64,000 bases of DNA from NCBI GenBank assembly GCA_002270295.1, contig NISF01000008.1:186001-250000 (forward strand). Reading direction: 5' to 3'. Positions 34,778 through 44,123 of this stretch are shown here, piece by piece; the stretch's first letter is position 1; every line of letters begins with the position of its first letter. A program made the translations under genes and the position numbers. The notes beneath the pieces were generated by a model, which was not told where the DNA came from, ran no database searches, and saw only the letters and a program-made list of their open reading frames with translations. This DNA is from Enterobacter sp. 10-1. GTDB taxonomy: Bacteria; Pseudomonadota; Gammaproteobacteria; Enterobacterales; Enterobacteriaceae.

Positions 34778-35248
34778 TTAGCGGTCGTCTTTGTGGTCCA
34801 GACGGTCGCGCTCATCATCTTTACGCTGATATTCCCCGTCAAAGGTCTCACCGCCTCCGGTTCCGGCGCTAAATCCGCCGCCCGGCATCCGGCTAAAGCG
34901 CAGATGCGGCATCAGCTTCAGGGTCAGGTGTTTTTGCACCGGCGGCAGCAGGAGCAGCAGGCCGAGGAAATCGGTAAAGAAACCCGGCAGCAGCAGCAGC
35001 AGACCGGCAATAATCAGCGACACGCTTTTGATCATTTCCGCCGCCGGGCTTTCGCCGACAGCCATTTTTTGCTGCATCAGCATAAAGTTTTTGAAGCCCT
35101 GGTTCCGCACCAGCGACATCCCGACCACCGAACTAAAGATCACCAGAATCAGCGTCAGCAGCACGCCCAGGACATGGGAAACCTGGATAAAGATCGAGAT
35201 TTCAATATAAACGTATAAAAAAAAGGCAAAAAACGGAATCCAACGCAC
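34778..35248 (-). CDS. fxsA: FxsA membrane protein
   Basis: FxsA is a small inner-membrane protein that, when overproduced in E. coli, relieves exclusion of phage T7 by the F plasmid. The 156-residue product has three or four hydrophobic segments (about 4-22, 25-45, 70-100) and a hydrophilic Gly/Asp/Arg-rich tail ending DRLDHKDDR. I chose the GTG at 35248 because AAGGAG lies 7 bp upstream and E. coli FxsA also begins MRWLPF. The in-frame ATG at 35263 contains that AAGGAG inside its own coding sequence and lacks a site of its own. Confidence 0.88.
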   Translation of the reverse strand: MRWIPFFAFFLYVYIEISIFIQVSHVLGVLLTLILVIFSSVVGMSLVRNQGFKNFMLMQQKMAVGESPAAEMIKSVSLIIAGLLLLLPGFFTDFLGLLLLLPPVQKHLTLKLMPHLRFSRMPGGGFSAGTGGGETFDGEYQRKDDERDRLDHKDDR

Positions 35249-35384
35249 CGGCGTCTCCTTCATTAGCGTGCGCCGCTCTCGGCACCCGCAGTTATAGATG
35301 TGCTATTCGCATCCCATCAATATTGGGCTAACGCGGCACATTTCAATCAGCAGAAACGCTTATTTTTTTCAAGAACTGCAAAGC

Positions 35385-35400
35385 GGTGACTCATTTCACA
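35385..35400 (+). promoter_or_regulatory. CRP-binding site upstream of aspA
   Basis: GGTGA-N6-TCACA matches the CRP consensus in nine of ten core bases. It lies about 190 bp before aspA in the 320-bp gap between fxsA and aspA. CRP control of aspA is known in E. coli. The rest of this gap is AT-rich promoter DNA without a gene. Confidence 0.7.
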
Positions 35401-35586
35401 GATTAATAATTCTTATAGCCCCCGCTACATAATAAGTGATCAAGATTACTGATATTCGCTATCATCAGCATATGATCGTGGGCACCAGGCCGATTAAGGA
35501 AATAATCTTCGGCGAGAAAATGCGCTAAACCCTATAAATTCTGCGTATTTGGTGAATTCATTGGCAGCTTGAAAAAGAAGGTTCAC

Positions 35587-37023
35587 ATGTTAAACAACAT
35601 TCGTATCGAAGAAGATCTGTTGGGTACCAGGGAAGTTCCAGCTGACGCCTACTACGGCGTTCATACTCTGAGAGCGATTGAAAACTTCTACATTAGCAAT
35701 AGCAAAATCAGCGATATTCCCGAGTTTGTACGCGGTATGGTGATGGTGAAAAAGGCCGCTGCCATGGCCAACAAAGAGCTGCAAACCATTCCTAAAGGCG
35801 TCGCGAATACCATTATTGCCGCATGTGATGAAGTGCTGAATAACGGCAAGTGCATGGATCAGTTCCCGGTTGATGTGTTCCAGGGCGGCGCGGGTACATC
35901 CGTCAACATGAACACCAACGAAGTGCTGGCGAATATCGGCCTTGAGCTGATGGGCCACCAGAAAGGCGAATACCAGTACCTGAACCCGAACGACCACGTT
36001 AACAAATGCCAGTCCACTAACGATGCCTACCCGACCGGTTTCCGCATCGCGGTTTATGCCTCCCTGCTGAAATTAACCGATGCCATTCACCAGCTGGGCG
36101 AGGGCTTCCAGAGTAAAGCCGTTGAGTTCCAGGACGTTATGAAAATGGGTCGTACCCAGCTGCAGGATGCGGTACCGATGACCCTCGGTCAGGAATTCCA
36201 CGCCTTCAACGTGCTGCTGAACGAAGAAACAAAATGCATTCTGCGTACCGCGGAGCTGCTGCTGGAAGTGAACCTCGGCGCCACCGCCATCGGTACGCGC
36301 CTGAATACCCCGGACGGCTATCAGCAGCTGGCGGTACAAAAACTTGCGGAAGTCAGCAACCTGCCGGTTATTCCGGCGGAAGACCTGATTGAAGCCACCT
36401 CCGACTGCGGTGCCTACGTTATGGTGCATAGCTCGCTGAAGCGCCTGGCGGTGAAGCTGTCTAAAATCTGTAACGACCTGCGCCTGCTCTCTTCCGGCCC
36501 GCGCGCTGGCCTGAACGAAATCAACCTGCCGGAGCTGCAGGCGGGTTCGTCCATCATGCCGGCCAAGGTTAACCCGGTGGTGCCGGAAGTCGTCAACCAG
36601 GTGTGCTTCAAGGTGATCGGCAACGACACCACGGTCACGATGGCCTCCGAAGCCGGCCAGCTGCAGCTGAACGTGATGGAACCGGTGATCGGCCAGGCAA
36701 TGTTCGAGTCCATTCATATCCTGACCAACGCCTGCTATAACCTGCTGGAAAAATGCGTAAACGGCATTACCGCCAACAAAGCGGTGTGCGAAAGCTATGT
36801 TTACAACTCCATCGGCATCGTCACCTACCTCAACCCGTTTATCGGCCACCACAATGGCGATATCGTCGGCAAGATTTGCGCCGAAACCGGTAAGAGCGTG
36901 CGGGAAGTCGTGCTGGAACGAGGCTTGCTCACCGAAACGGAGCTGGACGATATTTTCTCTCCGCAAAACCTGATGCACCCGGCCTATAAAGCAAAGCGTT
37001 TTACCGATGAAAGCGAACAGTAA
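35587..37023 (+). CDS. aspA: Aspartate ammonia-lyase (aspartase)
   Basis: AspA converts aspartate to fumarate and ammonia, feeding anaerobic fumarate respiration (frd above) and nitrogen assimilation. The 478-residue protein has the aspartase/fumarase signature [15 protein letters not shown] (about 320-334), where the catalytic Ser lies in the mobile SS loop. The start is the ATG at 35587, with AAGAAGG before it; six upstream in-frame codons are not conserved. dcuA follows after a terminator hairpin, the usual aspA-dcuA pair of aspartase and aspartate/fumarate carrier. Confidence 0.98.
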   Translation: MLNNIRIEEDLLGTREVPADAYYGVHTLRAIENFYISNSKISDIPEFVRGMVMVKKAAAMANKELQTIPKGVANTIIAACDEVLNNGKCMDQFPVDVFQGGAGTSVNMNTNEVLANIGLELMGHQKGEYQYLNPNDHVNKCQSTNDAYPTGFRIAVYASLLKLTDAIHQLGEGFQSKAVEFQDVMKMGRTQLQDAVPMTLGQEFHAFNVLLNEETKCILRTAELLLEVNLGATAIGTRLNTPDGYQQLAVQKLAEVSNLPVIPAEDLIEATSDCGAYVMVHSSLKRLAVKLSKICNDLRLLSSGPRAGLNEINLPELQAGSSIMPAKVNPVVPEVVNQVCFKVIGNDTTVTMASEAGQLQLNVMEPVIGQAMFESIHILTNACYNLLEKCVNGITANKAVCESYVYNSIGIVTYLNPFIGHHNGDIVGKICAETGKSVREVVLERGLLTETELDDIFSPQNLMHPAYKAKRFTDESEQ

Positions 37024-37044
37024 GCTTTCAGGTTAAACTCAACG

Positions 37045-37073
37045 AAGGCATGTCAGTAATGACATGCCTTTTT
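37045..37073 (+). terminator. aspA terminator/attenuator before dcuA
   Basis: A perfect 11-bp stem (aaggcatgtca with its complement) and GTAA loop are followed by TTT and then TGCTTTTC. It lies in the aspA-dcuA gap and should reduce read-through into dcuA. Confidence 0.85.
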
Positions 37074-37139
37074 GCTTTTCTGGGTTTACGAAATCACAAC
37101 AATTCAATATCAACTTGTTAAAAAACAAGGAAGGAACAT

Positions 37140-38441
37140 ATGTTTGGTGCAGAGCTCGTCATTGTCCTGCTGGCTATCTACCTGGGAGCCAGGCTGGGTG
37201 GCATCGGTATCGGATTTGCCGGTGGTTTGGGCGTCCTCGTCCTGACCTTAATATTTCAAATTAAACCCGGCGCGATCCCCTTCGACGTCATTGAGATCAT
37301 CATGGCGGTCATCGCCGCGATTGCCGCCATGCAGGTTGCCGGCGGCATGGACTACCTGGTTAGCCTTGCAGAGCGCCTGCTGCGCCGTCATCCGAAGTAC
37401 ATCACCTTTCTCGCCCCGCTGGTCACCTGGTTTATGACGGTCCTCGCGGGAACCGGTCATACCGCCTTCTCAACCCTGCCGGTGATTACCGAAGTCGCGA
37501 AAGAACAGGGCATTCGCCCCTCCCGCCCGCTGTCGATTGCCGTAGTGGCCTCGCAGATTGCGATTACCGCCTCGCCAATTTCCGCCGCGGTGGTGTTTTT
37601 CGCCGGCATTCTGGAGCCGCTGGGCGTCAGCTACCTGACGCTGCTGGCGATCTGTATTCCGGTGACGCTGATTGCCGTAATGATCACCGCCGTGGTGTGT
37701 AACTTCCTCGGCTGCGAGCTGAAAGATGACCCGGTTTACCAGGAGCGCCTGGCAAAAGGGGAAGTCAAACTGCGCGGAAGCCAGGTGTTCCAGCTGAAGC
37801 CGCACGCCAAACGTTCGGTGCTGCTGTTCCTGATCGGTATCGTCGCGGTCATGTTCTACGCCACCGCCATCAGCGATACCGTCGGGCTGATTCAGAACCC
37901 GGTGCTGCCGCGCAACGAAGCGATCGTGGTCTTCATGCTGACCATTGCCACGCTGATTAGCATCACCTGTAAGATTGATACCAGCGAAGTGCTGAACGCC
38001 AGCACCTTTAAATCCGGGATGAGCGCCTGCGTCTGCGTGCTGGGCGTCGCCTGGCTGGGCGATACCTTCGTGAAGGCGCATATCTCTGATATCCAGGCCG
38101 TGGCGGGCGATCTGCTGAACAACTACCCGTGGCTGCTGGCGGTGGTGCTGTTCTTCGCCGCAACCCTGCTCTACTCCCAGGCCGCCACCACCAAAGCTCT
38201 GATGCCTGCGGCGCTGCTGCTTGGCGTGAGCCCGCTGACCGCTATTGCCTCTTTTGCCGCGGTCTCCGCGCTGTTCGTCCTGCCGACCTACCCGACGCTG
38301 CTGGCGGCGGTCGAAATGGATGACACCGGATCTACCCGCATCGGCAAGTACGTCTTCAACCACGCCTTCCTGATCCCCGGGGTGATCGCCATTACCCTGT
38401 GCGTTATTTTGGGGTTCATCATCGGCGGCATCGTGCTGTAA
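37140..38441 (+). CDS. dcuA: Anaerobic C4-dicarboxylate transporter DcuA
   Basis: DcuA exchanges aspartate, fumarate and succinate across the inner membrane. The 433-residue protein (E. coli 433) has about ten to twelve transmembrane helices and the Dcu signatures GTGHTAFSTLPVI (about 100) and QIAITASPISAAV (about 138). It closely follows E. coli DcuA, not DcuB. AAGGAAGGAACAT precedes the ATG. With aspA it provides aspartate uptake and fumarate formation. Confidence 0.97.
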   Translation: MFGAELVIVLLAIYLGARLGGIGIGFAGGLGVLVLTLIFQIKPGAIPFDVIEIIMAVIAAIAAMQVAGGMDYLVSLAERLLRRHPKYITFLAPLVTWFMTVLAGTGHTAFSTLPVITEVAKEQGIRPSRPLSIAVVASQIAITASPISAAVVFFAGILEPLGVSYLTLLAICIPVTLIAVMITAVVCNFLGCELKDDPVYQERLAKGEVKLRGSQVFQLKPHAKRSVLLFLIGIVAVMFYATAISDTVGLIQNPVLPRNEAIVVFMLTIATLISITCKIDTSEVLNASTFKSGMSACVCVLGVAWLGDTFVKAHISDIQAVAGDLLNNYPWLLAVVLFFAATLLYSQAATTKALMPAALLLGVSPLTAIASFAAVSALFVLPTYPTLLAAVEMDDTGSTRIGKYVFNHAFLIPGVIAITLCVILGFIIGGIVL

Positions 38442-38454
38442 ATCTGCTTAAATT

Positions 38455-38473
38455 CGGGCCACATCGTGGCCCG
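38455..38473 (+). terminator. Possible terminator after dcuA
   Basis: The stem cgggcca/tggcccg encloses a 5-nt loop and is followed only by TTTCATT, so termination is likely weak. Confidence 0.5.
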
Positions 38474-38536
38474 TTTCATTAATCCCCCCGCATCTTGCGT
38501 GCTATAGTGCCTCTTTTCGCTGATACGAGGTTCACG

Positions 38537-38860
38537 ATGACTACGCCTGATGCCGTTGTTGTACTCTGTACCGCGCCGGATGAAGCGACCGCCCAGGATT
38601 TAGCGGCCAAAGTGCTGGCAGAAAAACTGGCCGCCTGCGCCACTCTCCTGCCGGGCGCGACCTCCCTCTACTACTGGGAAGGCAAGCTGGAGCAGGAGTA
38701 TGAAGTGCAGATGCTGCTCAAAACCGACCGCGCCCATCAGCAGGCGCTGCTGGAGTGCCTGAAGTCCCATCACCCGTATCAAACCCCCGAATTACTGGTT
38801 TTGCCCGTCACTCACGGAGACACTGATTACCTCTCATGGCTCAACGCATCATTACGCTGA
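38537..38860 (+). CDS. cutA: Divalent cation tolerance protein CutA
   Basis: CutA is a trimeric cytoplasmic protein of ferredoxin-like fold linked genetically to copper tolerance. The 107-residue protein ([20 protein letters not shown] onward) covers the whole family domain, with [18 protein letters not shown] and [14 protein letters not shown] as conserved blocks. The ATG at 38537 is preferred to an in-frame start 14 codons earlier because the extension has no family match. dsbD begins inside its 3' end (25-bp overlap). Confidence 0.95.
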   Translation: MTTPDAVVVLCTAPDEATAQDLAAKVLAEKLAACATLLPGATSLYYWEGKLEQEYEVQMLLKTDRAHQQALLECLKSHHPYQTPELLVLPVTHGDTDYLSWLNASLR

Positions 38861-40554
38861 TTCTGCTGCTATGCAGTACATCGGCATTCGCCGGGCTCTT
38901 TGATACTCCCGGCCGCTCAAATTTTGTGCCTGCTGACCAGGCTTTTGCCTTTGATTTTCAGCAGAGCCAGCACGAGATAAACCTGACCTGGCAAATCAAG
39001 GAGGGTTACTATCTCTACCGCAAACAGATCAAGCTCAGCGCCGCTGACGCCGCTTTCCTTGAGCCATCGCTGCCGTCCGGCGAATGGCACGACGATGAGT
39101 TTTACGGCAAAAGTGAGATTTATCGCCAGCGGCTAACCGTGCCGGTTACGCTCACCCAGGCCGCCAAAGGGGCCACGCTGACCGTGACCTGGCAGGGCTG
39201 CGCCGACGCCGGTTTTTGCTATCCGCCGGAAAGCAAAGTGGTGCCGCTCAGCGCGGCGCTGGCGCTCACGGAGCCGCCGTCGGTTGAAACGGCCGAGCCT
39301 TCTGCGCCAGGACAGTCCGTCGCCAGGAGCGATAGCGGCCAGCTTCCGTTTTCCGCCCTCTGGGCGCTATTGATTGGTATCGGTATCGCGTTTACACCCT
39401 GCGTCCTGCCGATGTATCCGCTGATCTCTGGTATTGTGCTGGGTGGTGAACGCCGGCTTTCCACCGCCCGCGCGCTGCTGCTGGCGTTTATCTATGTCCA
39501 GGGGATGGCGCTAACCTATACCGCACTGGGTATGGTGGTTGCCGCAGCGGGCCTGCAGTTCCAGGCGGCGCTGCAGCATCCGTACGTACTGATCGGCCTG
39601 TCGGCGGTCTTTATTCTGCTGGCGCTGTCGATGTTTGGCCTGTTTACCCTGCAGCTGCCGTCATCGTTGCAGACGCGTCTGACGCTGATGAGCAACGCCC
39701 GACGGGGCGGTTCAGCCGGCGGCGTGTTTGCCATGGGCGCCATCGCCGGGCTTATCTGCTCGCCCTGTACGACGGCGCCGCTGAGCGCGATTCTGCTGTA
39801 CATCGCGCAAAGCGGTAACCTGTGGCTGGGCGGCGGCACGCTATATCTCTACGCGCTCGGCATGGGGCTGCCGCTGATTCTGGTCACCGTGTTTGGCAAC
39901 CGTCTGCTGCCGAAGAGCGGCCCGTGGATGGCCCATGTGAAGACCGCGTTCGGTTTTGTCATCCTGGCGCTGCCGGTCTTTTTACTGGAGCGTATTGTGG
40001 GTGAGCTATGGGGGCTGCGCCTGTGGTCGCTGCTGGCGGTGGCCTTCTTTAGCTGGGCATTTATCACCTCCCTCGGCGCCACGCGTCCGTGGCAGCGCAT
40101 CATGCAGATCGTGTTGCTGGCTGCCGCGCTGGTGAGCGTTCGCCCGCTGCAGGACTGGGCGTTCGGCGCGCCGGCGGCGGCGCAGCAGCAGGCGCACCTC
40201 GCGTTTACCCGCGTCAGCACCGTCGATGAGCTCGACCGGGCGCTGGCGCAGGCTAAAGGCCGGCCGGTCATGCTCGATTTGTACGCTGACTGGTGCGTTG
40301 CCTGCAAAGAGTTCGAAAAATACACCTTTAGCACACCGGAAGTGCAACAGGCCCTGAAAGATACCGTTCTGTTGCAGGTAGATGTGACGAAGAACAGCGC
40401 GCAGGACGTAGCCCTGCTGAAGCATCTGCGGGTGCTCGGCCTACCGACGATCCTGTTCTTTAATGCGCAGGGAGAGGAACGGCCCGCGCAGCGCGTAACC
40501 GGATTTATGGATGCCGCGGCATTCAGCGCCCATTTGCGCGATCGGCAACCGTGA
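38836..40554 (+). CDS. dsbD: Thiol:disulfide interchange protein DsbD
   Basis: DsbD carries electrons from cytoplasmic thioredoxin to periplasmic DsbC, DsbG and CcmG. The 572-residue protein has a signal peptide (about 1-19), a periplasmic alpha domain with Cys122 and Cys128 in [10 protein letters not shown] (mature 103 and 109, as in E. coli), eight membrane helices with one Cys in [11 protein letters not shown] and one in [13 protein letters not shown], and a C-terminal thioredoxin domain with WCVACKEF. It overlaps cutA and precedes yjdC, the conserved enteric order. Confidence 0.97.
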   Translation: MAQRIITLILLLCSTSAFAGLFDTPGRSNFVPADQAFAFDFQQSQHEINLTWQIKEGYYLYRKQIKLSAADAAFLEPSLPSGEWHDDEFYGKSEIYRQRLTVPVTLTQAAKGATLTVTWQGCADAGFCYPPESKVVPLSAALALTEPPSVETAEPSAPGQSVARSDSGQLPFSALWALLIGIGIAFTPCVLPMYPLISGIVLGGERRLSTARALLLAFIYVQGMALTYTALGMVVAAAGLQFQAALQHPYVLIGLSAVFILLALSMFGLFTLQLPSSLQTRLTLMSNARRGGSAGGVFAMGAIAGLICSPCTTAPLSAILLYIAQSGNLWLGGGTLYLYALGMGLPLILVTVFGNRLLPKSGPWMAHVKTAFGFVILALPVFLLERIVGELWGLRLWSLLAVAFFSWAFITSLGATRPWQRIMQIVLLAAALVSVRPLQDWAFGAPAAAQQQAHLAFTRVSTVDELDRALAQAKGRPVMLDLYADWCVACKEFEKYTFSTPEVQQALKDTVLLQVDVTKNSAQDVALLKHLRVLGLPTILFFNAQGEERPAQRVTGFMDAAAFSAHLRDRQP

Positions 40555-40589
40555 ACGACACTTTAGGAGGTAAAATGGAGGAGAAAATC

Positions 40590-41165
40590 GTGCAACGTGA
40601 AGATGTTCTGGGTGAGGCCATACAAATTCTTGAAATCGAAGGTATTGCTAACACCACGCTGGAGATGGTCGCCGAGCGCGTTGCTTATCCGATCGATGAC
40701 CTCAAGCGTTTCTGGCCAGACCGCGAAGCGCTCCTGTATGACGCCCTCCGCTATCTCAGCCATCAGGTTGATGCATGGCGTCGCCAGCTGCTGCTGGACG
40801 AGACGCTAACGGCGGAGCAGAAGCTGCTGGCGCGCTATGCGGCGCTGACCCGCTGCGTGAGCAATCACCGCTATCCCGGCTGTCTGTTTATTGCTGCCTG
40901 CACCTTTTATCCGGATGCCCAGCATCCGATTCATCAGCTGGCTGAACAGCAGAAGCAGGCTTCGCTCGCCTATACGCACGAGCTGCTGACCCAGTTGGAA
41001 GTGGACGATCCGGCGATGGTCGCCAAACAGATGGAGCTTATCATCGAAGGCTGTCTGAGCCGCCTGCTGGTGAAGCGCAGCCAGGCCGACGTCGACACCG
41101 CCCAGCGCCTGGCGGAAGACATCCTGCGCTTTGCCCAATGTCGAATGGGCGGCGCGCTAACCTGA
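40590..41165 (+). CDS. yjdC: TetR-like transcriptional regulator YjdC
   Basis: YjdC is a TetR-fold regulator of little-known function. The GTG at 40590 gives 191 residues beginning [15 protein letters not shown], the E. coli length. An ATG 15 bp upstream (40575) has an even better AGGAGG site and would add MEEKI, so either may be used. The N-terminal helix-turn-helix is [24 protein letters not shown], shown here by its ends IANTTLEM and LKRFW; the C-terminal part carries the family block [16 protein letters not shown]. It follows dsbD by 35 bp and may be cotranscribed. Confidence 0.9.
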   Translation: MQREDVLGEAIQILEIEGIANTTLEMVAERVAYPIDDLKRFWPDREALLYDALRYLSHQVDAWRRQLLLDETLTAEQKLLARYAALTRCVSNHRYPGCLFIAACTFYPDAQHPIHQLAEQQKQASLAYTHELLTQLEVDDPAMVAKQMELIIEGCLSRLLVKRSQADVDTAQRLAEDILRFAQCRMGGALT

Positions 41166-41233
41166 TTCCGATATCTTAACCCATCCTTCGCGCATATAAT
41201 TTCCCTCTCACCGATATGTTGACAGGGTTTTAT

Positions 41234-43321
41234 ATGCGTTCTCTCCTTTGGGTTGCCATCATCGGGCTATGTCCGATATCGCTGCTGGCGGCTCCCGTAC
41301 AGGGTTTTTCTTTCGCATATAAAGACTGGGAAGTGGCCTGTGATAATACCGGCACCTGCCGGGCCGCGGGTTACGGCATCAACGTCGGTGAGGTCAGCGT
41401 CCTGCTGACCCGCGGCGCAGGCCCGGATCAGCGCGTAACCGGCCAGGTGACTTTTGCCCAGACCGATCGTGACATCCCCCCTGACGCCACCGTTCGCCTG
41501 CTGATCGACAATCAGGATCGCGGTACGCTGGATGCCAAAGACGACAGCCATTTCCGTTTCGACAGCACGCAAACGGCCGCGCTGATTCAGGCCCTGGAAC
41601 ACGACGGTCACATCGAGATTTCGCTCAACGGAGAGCGCAAATCGCTCTCGAGCGCGGGCAGCAGCGCGGTGTTTCTCAAGATCGACGAATTTCAGCAGCG
41701 CCAGGGTACTGCGGATGCGCTGCTGCGCAAAGGGGATGCCGACGATAGCAATACGTTGAACGCGCTGCCCGCCCCGGAGATTATCGCCGCCCCCACGCTC
41801 GCCAACGCGCAGCCGGAACCGCTGACCGCCAAACAGCGTCAGCGCTTCCTCCCGGAGCTGATCCCGCTGCTGAATAGCCGCTGTGACGACTGGCAAAACA
41901 AAGATATTCCCGCGCAGGAGCGGCAAATCACCGCCACCGTTCTCGATAAAAGCCACTGGCTTCTCCAGGCGCTGTGCTGGCGAGCCGCCTATAACGACGG
42001 TTACGCCATGTGGGTGGTGGATAGCGCGCCGCAGGCTAAACCTCAGCCGATCTCCACCGATGCCTCCAGCTATGCCGATGGCGTCATCGCGTTCTTCAGC
42101 AAAGGCCGCGGTATCGCCGACTGCGTGAGCGGAGAGGAGCGGGTCTGGAACGGCAAAGCGTTTGTCCAGAGCCTGAAATATACCACCGGCATGTGTCGTG
42201 AAATCACGCCCGGCGGGACCTGGATGCTGCCAACCTTCGTCAGCCAGGTGCGTCCTAAGCAGCAGAAAGACGCCGATAATAGCGCGCTCAAAGCGCTGTA
42301 TAGCGCCGTGCTGAAAGAGCAAAAGGCCAATCCGGAGCTGGAGCTAAATAAAATCGCCGAGCAGTTCCCGCTCACCGGGCACGTCACCAACTTTACGCTG
42401 ACCTACGCCGACGATACCTTAGTGTCAACAAACAAGCCTTCCGCCGATATTAGCGACGATGAATGGCAGGCGTTTCTTCATTCTGATATCAGCGCTGACT
42501 CGGAAAACGGCAAGGTTAGCTTCACGCTTATCGACCTCGATAACGACGGCAGGCGCGATTTAATTATCGACAGCTACGTCGGCGGAACCGGCTTATTCAG
42601 CTATACCGGGGTCTTAAAACGCGGTGATGACACCTTCGATAGCGTCAACGGCAGCGATAGCGATGACGACGATGATTTTGACGCCGGCGTGCCCGGCGCG
42701 CTGTACTCCCTCAACGGGCGCGGTGCCAACCAGTGGAGTCGGTGGGTCAGAATTAACGGCCAGGTATATGCGCTTTGGTACAACGGCCAGTTTGGCGAGG
42801 ATAATCTGTATCTGCTGCGTCCGTTCAGCCCGACGGACAGGACCCCTGCGGTGACGATTCGCTACCGCTATACGCTGGATACCATCAGCTCGCCGGAGAA
42901 AGACCAGCCGTTAACGCCGGCGCTGAATGCCAGGGATAAGGCGGATTTACTTAAGTCGCTGGAGATCATGCAGGGCAGCCTGCTGAAGGATAAACCGCAA
43001 ACCGATAGCGACGCGCCGATTTGCCCCATTCCTCCCGGCACCTCCTCCGACGACGCGGATAACTACTACAGCGGCATCCCCTCAAACTATATCTATGAAA
43101 CGGTGGCCTATATTCCCGTCTGGCTGAATGATAAGTGCTTCATAGGCACGATTTTTAGCCACCACGGAACCTACCGCCACGGCGTCGATGCGGAGATTAC
43201 CATCAGCTCTCCGCGCGAAGATGAAGAGGTGATCGGCGACTATACCCTTTCCGGCTTACGCCACGTCATCTCTGCGGTTAGCGGCTGGAAAATCCGTCAG
43301 GGCGACAACGGTATGATGTGA
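41234..43321 (+). CDS. Large secreted DUF1176-like protein with an EF-hand-like loop
   Basis: The 695-residue product has a signal peptide (about 1-20, MRSLLWVAIIGLCPISLLAA). Its first 330 residues resemble DUF1176: an opening FAYKDWEVACDNTGTCRAAGY block, a CW..Y region and a closing TTGMCREITPGGTWMLPTFV block. The rest is a second domain with DLDNDGRRD (residues 434-442), which has the DxDxDGxxD spacing of an EF-hand or dockerin calcium loop, and an acidic run near 472-483. The function is unknown. The ATG at 41234 puts the signal peptide first; another in-frame ATG lies 18 bp upstream. It stands alone between yjdC and tRNA-Phe. Confidence 0.75.
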   Translation: MRSLLWVAIIGLCPISLLAAPVQGFSFAYKDWEVACDNTGTCRAAGYGINVGEVSVLLTRGAGPDQRVTGQVTFAQTDRDIPPDATVRLLIDNQDRGTLDAKDDSHFRFDSTQTAALIQALEHDGHIEISLNGERKSLSSAGSSAVFLKIDEFQQRQGTADALLRKGDADDSNTLNALPAPEIIAAPTLANAQPEPLTAKQRQRFLPELIPLLNSRCDDWQNKDIPAQERQITATVLDKSHWLLQALCWRAAYNDGYAMWVVDSAPQAKPQPISTDASSYADGVIAFFSKGRGIADCVSGEERVWNGKAFVQSLKYTTGMCREITPGGTWMLPTFVSQVRPKQQKDADNSALKALYSAVLKEQKANPELELNKIAEQFPLTGHVTNFTLTYADDTLVSTNKPSADISDDEWQAFLHSDISADSENGKVSFTLIDLDNDGRRDLIIDSYVGGTGLFSYTGVLKRGDDTFDSVNGSDSDDDDDFDAGVPGALYSLNGRGANQWSRWVRINGQVYALWYNGQFGEDNLYLLRPFSPTDRTPAVTIRYRYTLDTISSPEKDQPLTPALNARDKADLLKSLEIMQGSLLKDKPQTDSDAPICPIPPGTSSDDADNYYSGIPSNYIYETVAYIPVWLNDKCFIGTIFSHHGTYRHGVDAEITISSPREDEEVIGDYTLSGLRHVISAVSGWKIRQGDNGMM

Positions 43322-43397
43322 ATTATGGCCAAAACGCGGCTTCCGATGCAAAACTGCCGTAAAGTTAAGCAATCGGCAGGAAAATCAAGAAATGTGG

Positions 43398-43426
43398 TTG
43401 ACGCGCGAAGTGTATTACGGTTTAAT
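43398..43426 (+). promoter_or_regulatory. tRNA-Phe promoter
   Basis: TTGACG (43398-43403), a 17-bp spacer and TTTAAT (43421-43426) are followed by a GC-rich discriminator before the tRNA at 43437. Confidence 0.8.
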
Positions 43427-43436
43427 TCGCCCCGTT

Positions 43437-43512
43437 GCCCGGATAGCTCAGTCGGTAGAGCAGGGGATTGAAAATCCCCGTGTCCTTGGTTCGATTCCGA
43501 GTCCGGGCACCA
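43437..43512 (+). tRNA. pheU: tRNA-Phe (GAA)
   Basis: This 76-nt tRNA begins GCCCGGATAGCTCAGTCGG, has anticodon loop GATTGAAAATC (anticodon GAA) and an encoded CCA, and is identical to the E. coli tRNA-Phe. Its place next to yjdC matches pheU. Its 3' end is a common integration site for P4-type integrases, and the DNA to its right is mosaic. Confidence 0.97.
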
Positions 43513-43522
43513 CTATTCAGAG

Positions 43523-43546
43523 AACCCAGCCTATGGCTGGGTTTTT
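43523..43546 (+). terminator. tRNA-Phe terminator, unit 1
   Basis: The stem aacccagcc/ggctgggtt with a 3-nt loop ends in TTTTT, 10 bp after the tRNA. Confidence 0.9.
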
Positions 43547-43683
43547 GCATTTCTGCGGCCGGACTCTCCATCGAACTGCGTTCGATTATTCGCCGCCAGC
43601 GGCTCACCCCTTCGGGGCCGGCGCGACAGGCGCGCCGTTCAACGCCTTCGGCGTTAGTCCGAGCCGGGCACCACTATTCAGAG

Positions 43684-43707
43684 AACCCAGCCTATGGCTG
43701 GGTTTTT
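43684..43707 (+). terminator. Terminator in repeat unit 2
   Basis: This is an identical copy of the unit 1 hairpin, 161 bp downstream. Confidence 0.85.
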
Positions 43708-43845
43708 GCATTTCTACGGCCGGACTCTCCATCGAACTGCGTTCGATTATTCGCCGCCAGCGGCTCACCCCTTCGGGGCCGGCGCGGCAGGCGCGCCGTT
43801 CAACGCCTTCGGCGTTAGTCCGAGTCCGGGCACCACTGTTCAGAG

Positions 43846-43869
43846 AACCCGCCCAAAAGGCGGGTTTTT
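43846..43869 (+). terminator. Terminator in repeat unit 3
   Basis: The stem aacccgcc/ggcgggtt with TTTTT holds the same place as the first two hairpins but has changed on both arms, so pairing is kept while the sequence differs. Confidence 0.85.
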
Positions 43870-43900
43870 GCGTTTCTGCGGCCGGACTCTCCATCGAACT

Positions 43901-44123
43901 ACGAAGGATTTCGTCTGCGCCAGCACTTCCACTCCGGCACGATGGTTAACCCCGTGACAGTAATGCCAGCCCTGCATCAGCCCCGTTGCCACACAGGAGA
44001 TCCACAACCTGCGGCGACGGGAGTGATAAAGCCACTGGCCGTTTTCACTTGCCAGGTTAGGCTCTAAAAACAGAACGTCACGAAACCCGTTGTGTTTTAT
44101 CCAGTGACTGGAACATCGCATTT
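43901..44123. other. Gap with no recognised gene
   Basis: This stretch between the tRNA repeats and the sigma-factor gene has an open minus-strand frame (about 100 codons to 44145) but no match I recognise, no ribosome-binding site and Trp/Arg/His-rich composition. I regard it as non-coding or relic DNA. Confidence 0.4.

Larger units (their letters stand above)
43496..43900 (+). repeat. Tandem repeats of tRNA-Phe 3' end plus terminator
   Basis: Starting in the tRNA 3' end, a unit of 161-162 bp is repeated about 2.5 times. Each unit begins with 17 nt of the tRNA (TCCGAGTCCGGGCACCA, one base missing in the second copy) and continues CACTATTCAGAGAACC and a terminator hairpin. The unit ends in a common stretch with GCGGCTCACCCCTTCGG. 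The first two units are nearly identical; the third has a different hairpin sequence and breaks off near 43900. The layout recalls the tRNA-Tyr rtT repeats of E. coli. Confidence 0.9.

Noticed and set aside
41267..42322. 351-codon minus-strand frame opposite the DUF1176-like gene
   Set aside because: Composition is Arg/Gln/Gly-rich, with no signal or motif; the plus-strand gene has a signal peptide and domain match.
43493..43900. Possible CRISPR array from regular repeats near tRNA-Phe
   Set aside because: The 161-162-bp units have no variable spacers and carry terminators and tRNA sequence; no cas genes are present.
43392..43957. Several open frames across tRNA-Phe and its repeats
   Set aside because: They only translate the tRNA and repeat units; each unit contains a terminator.
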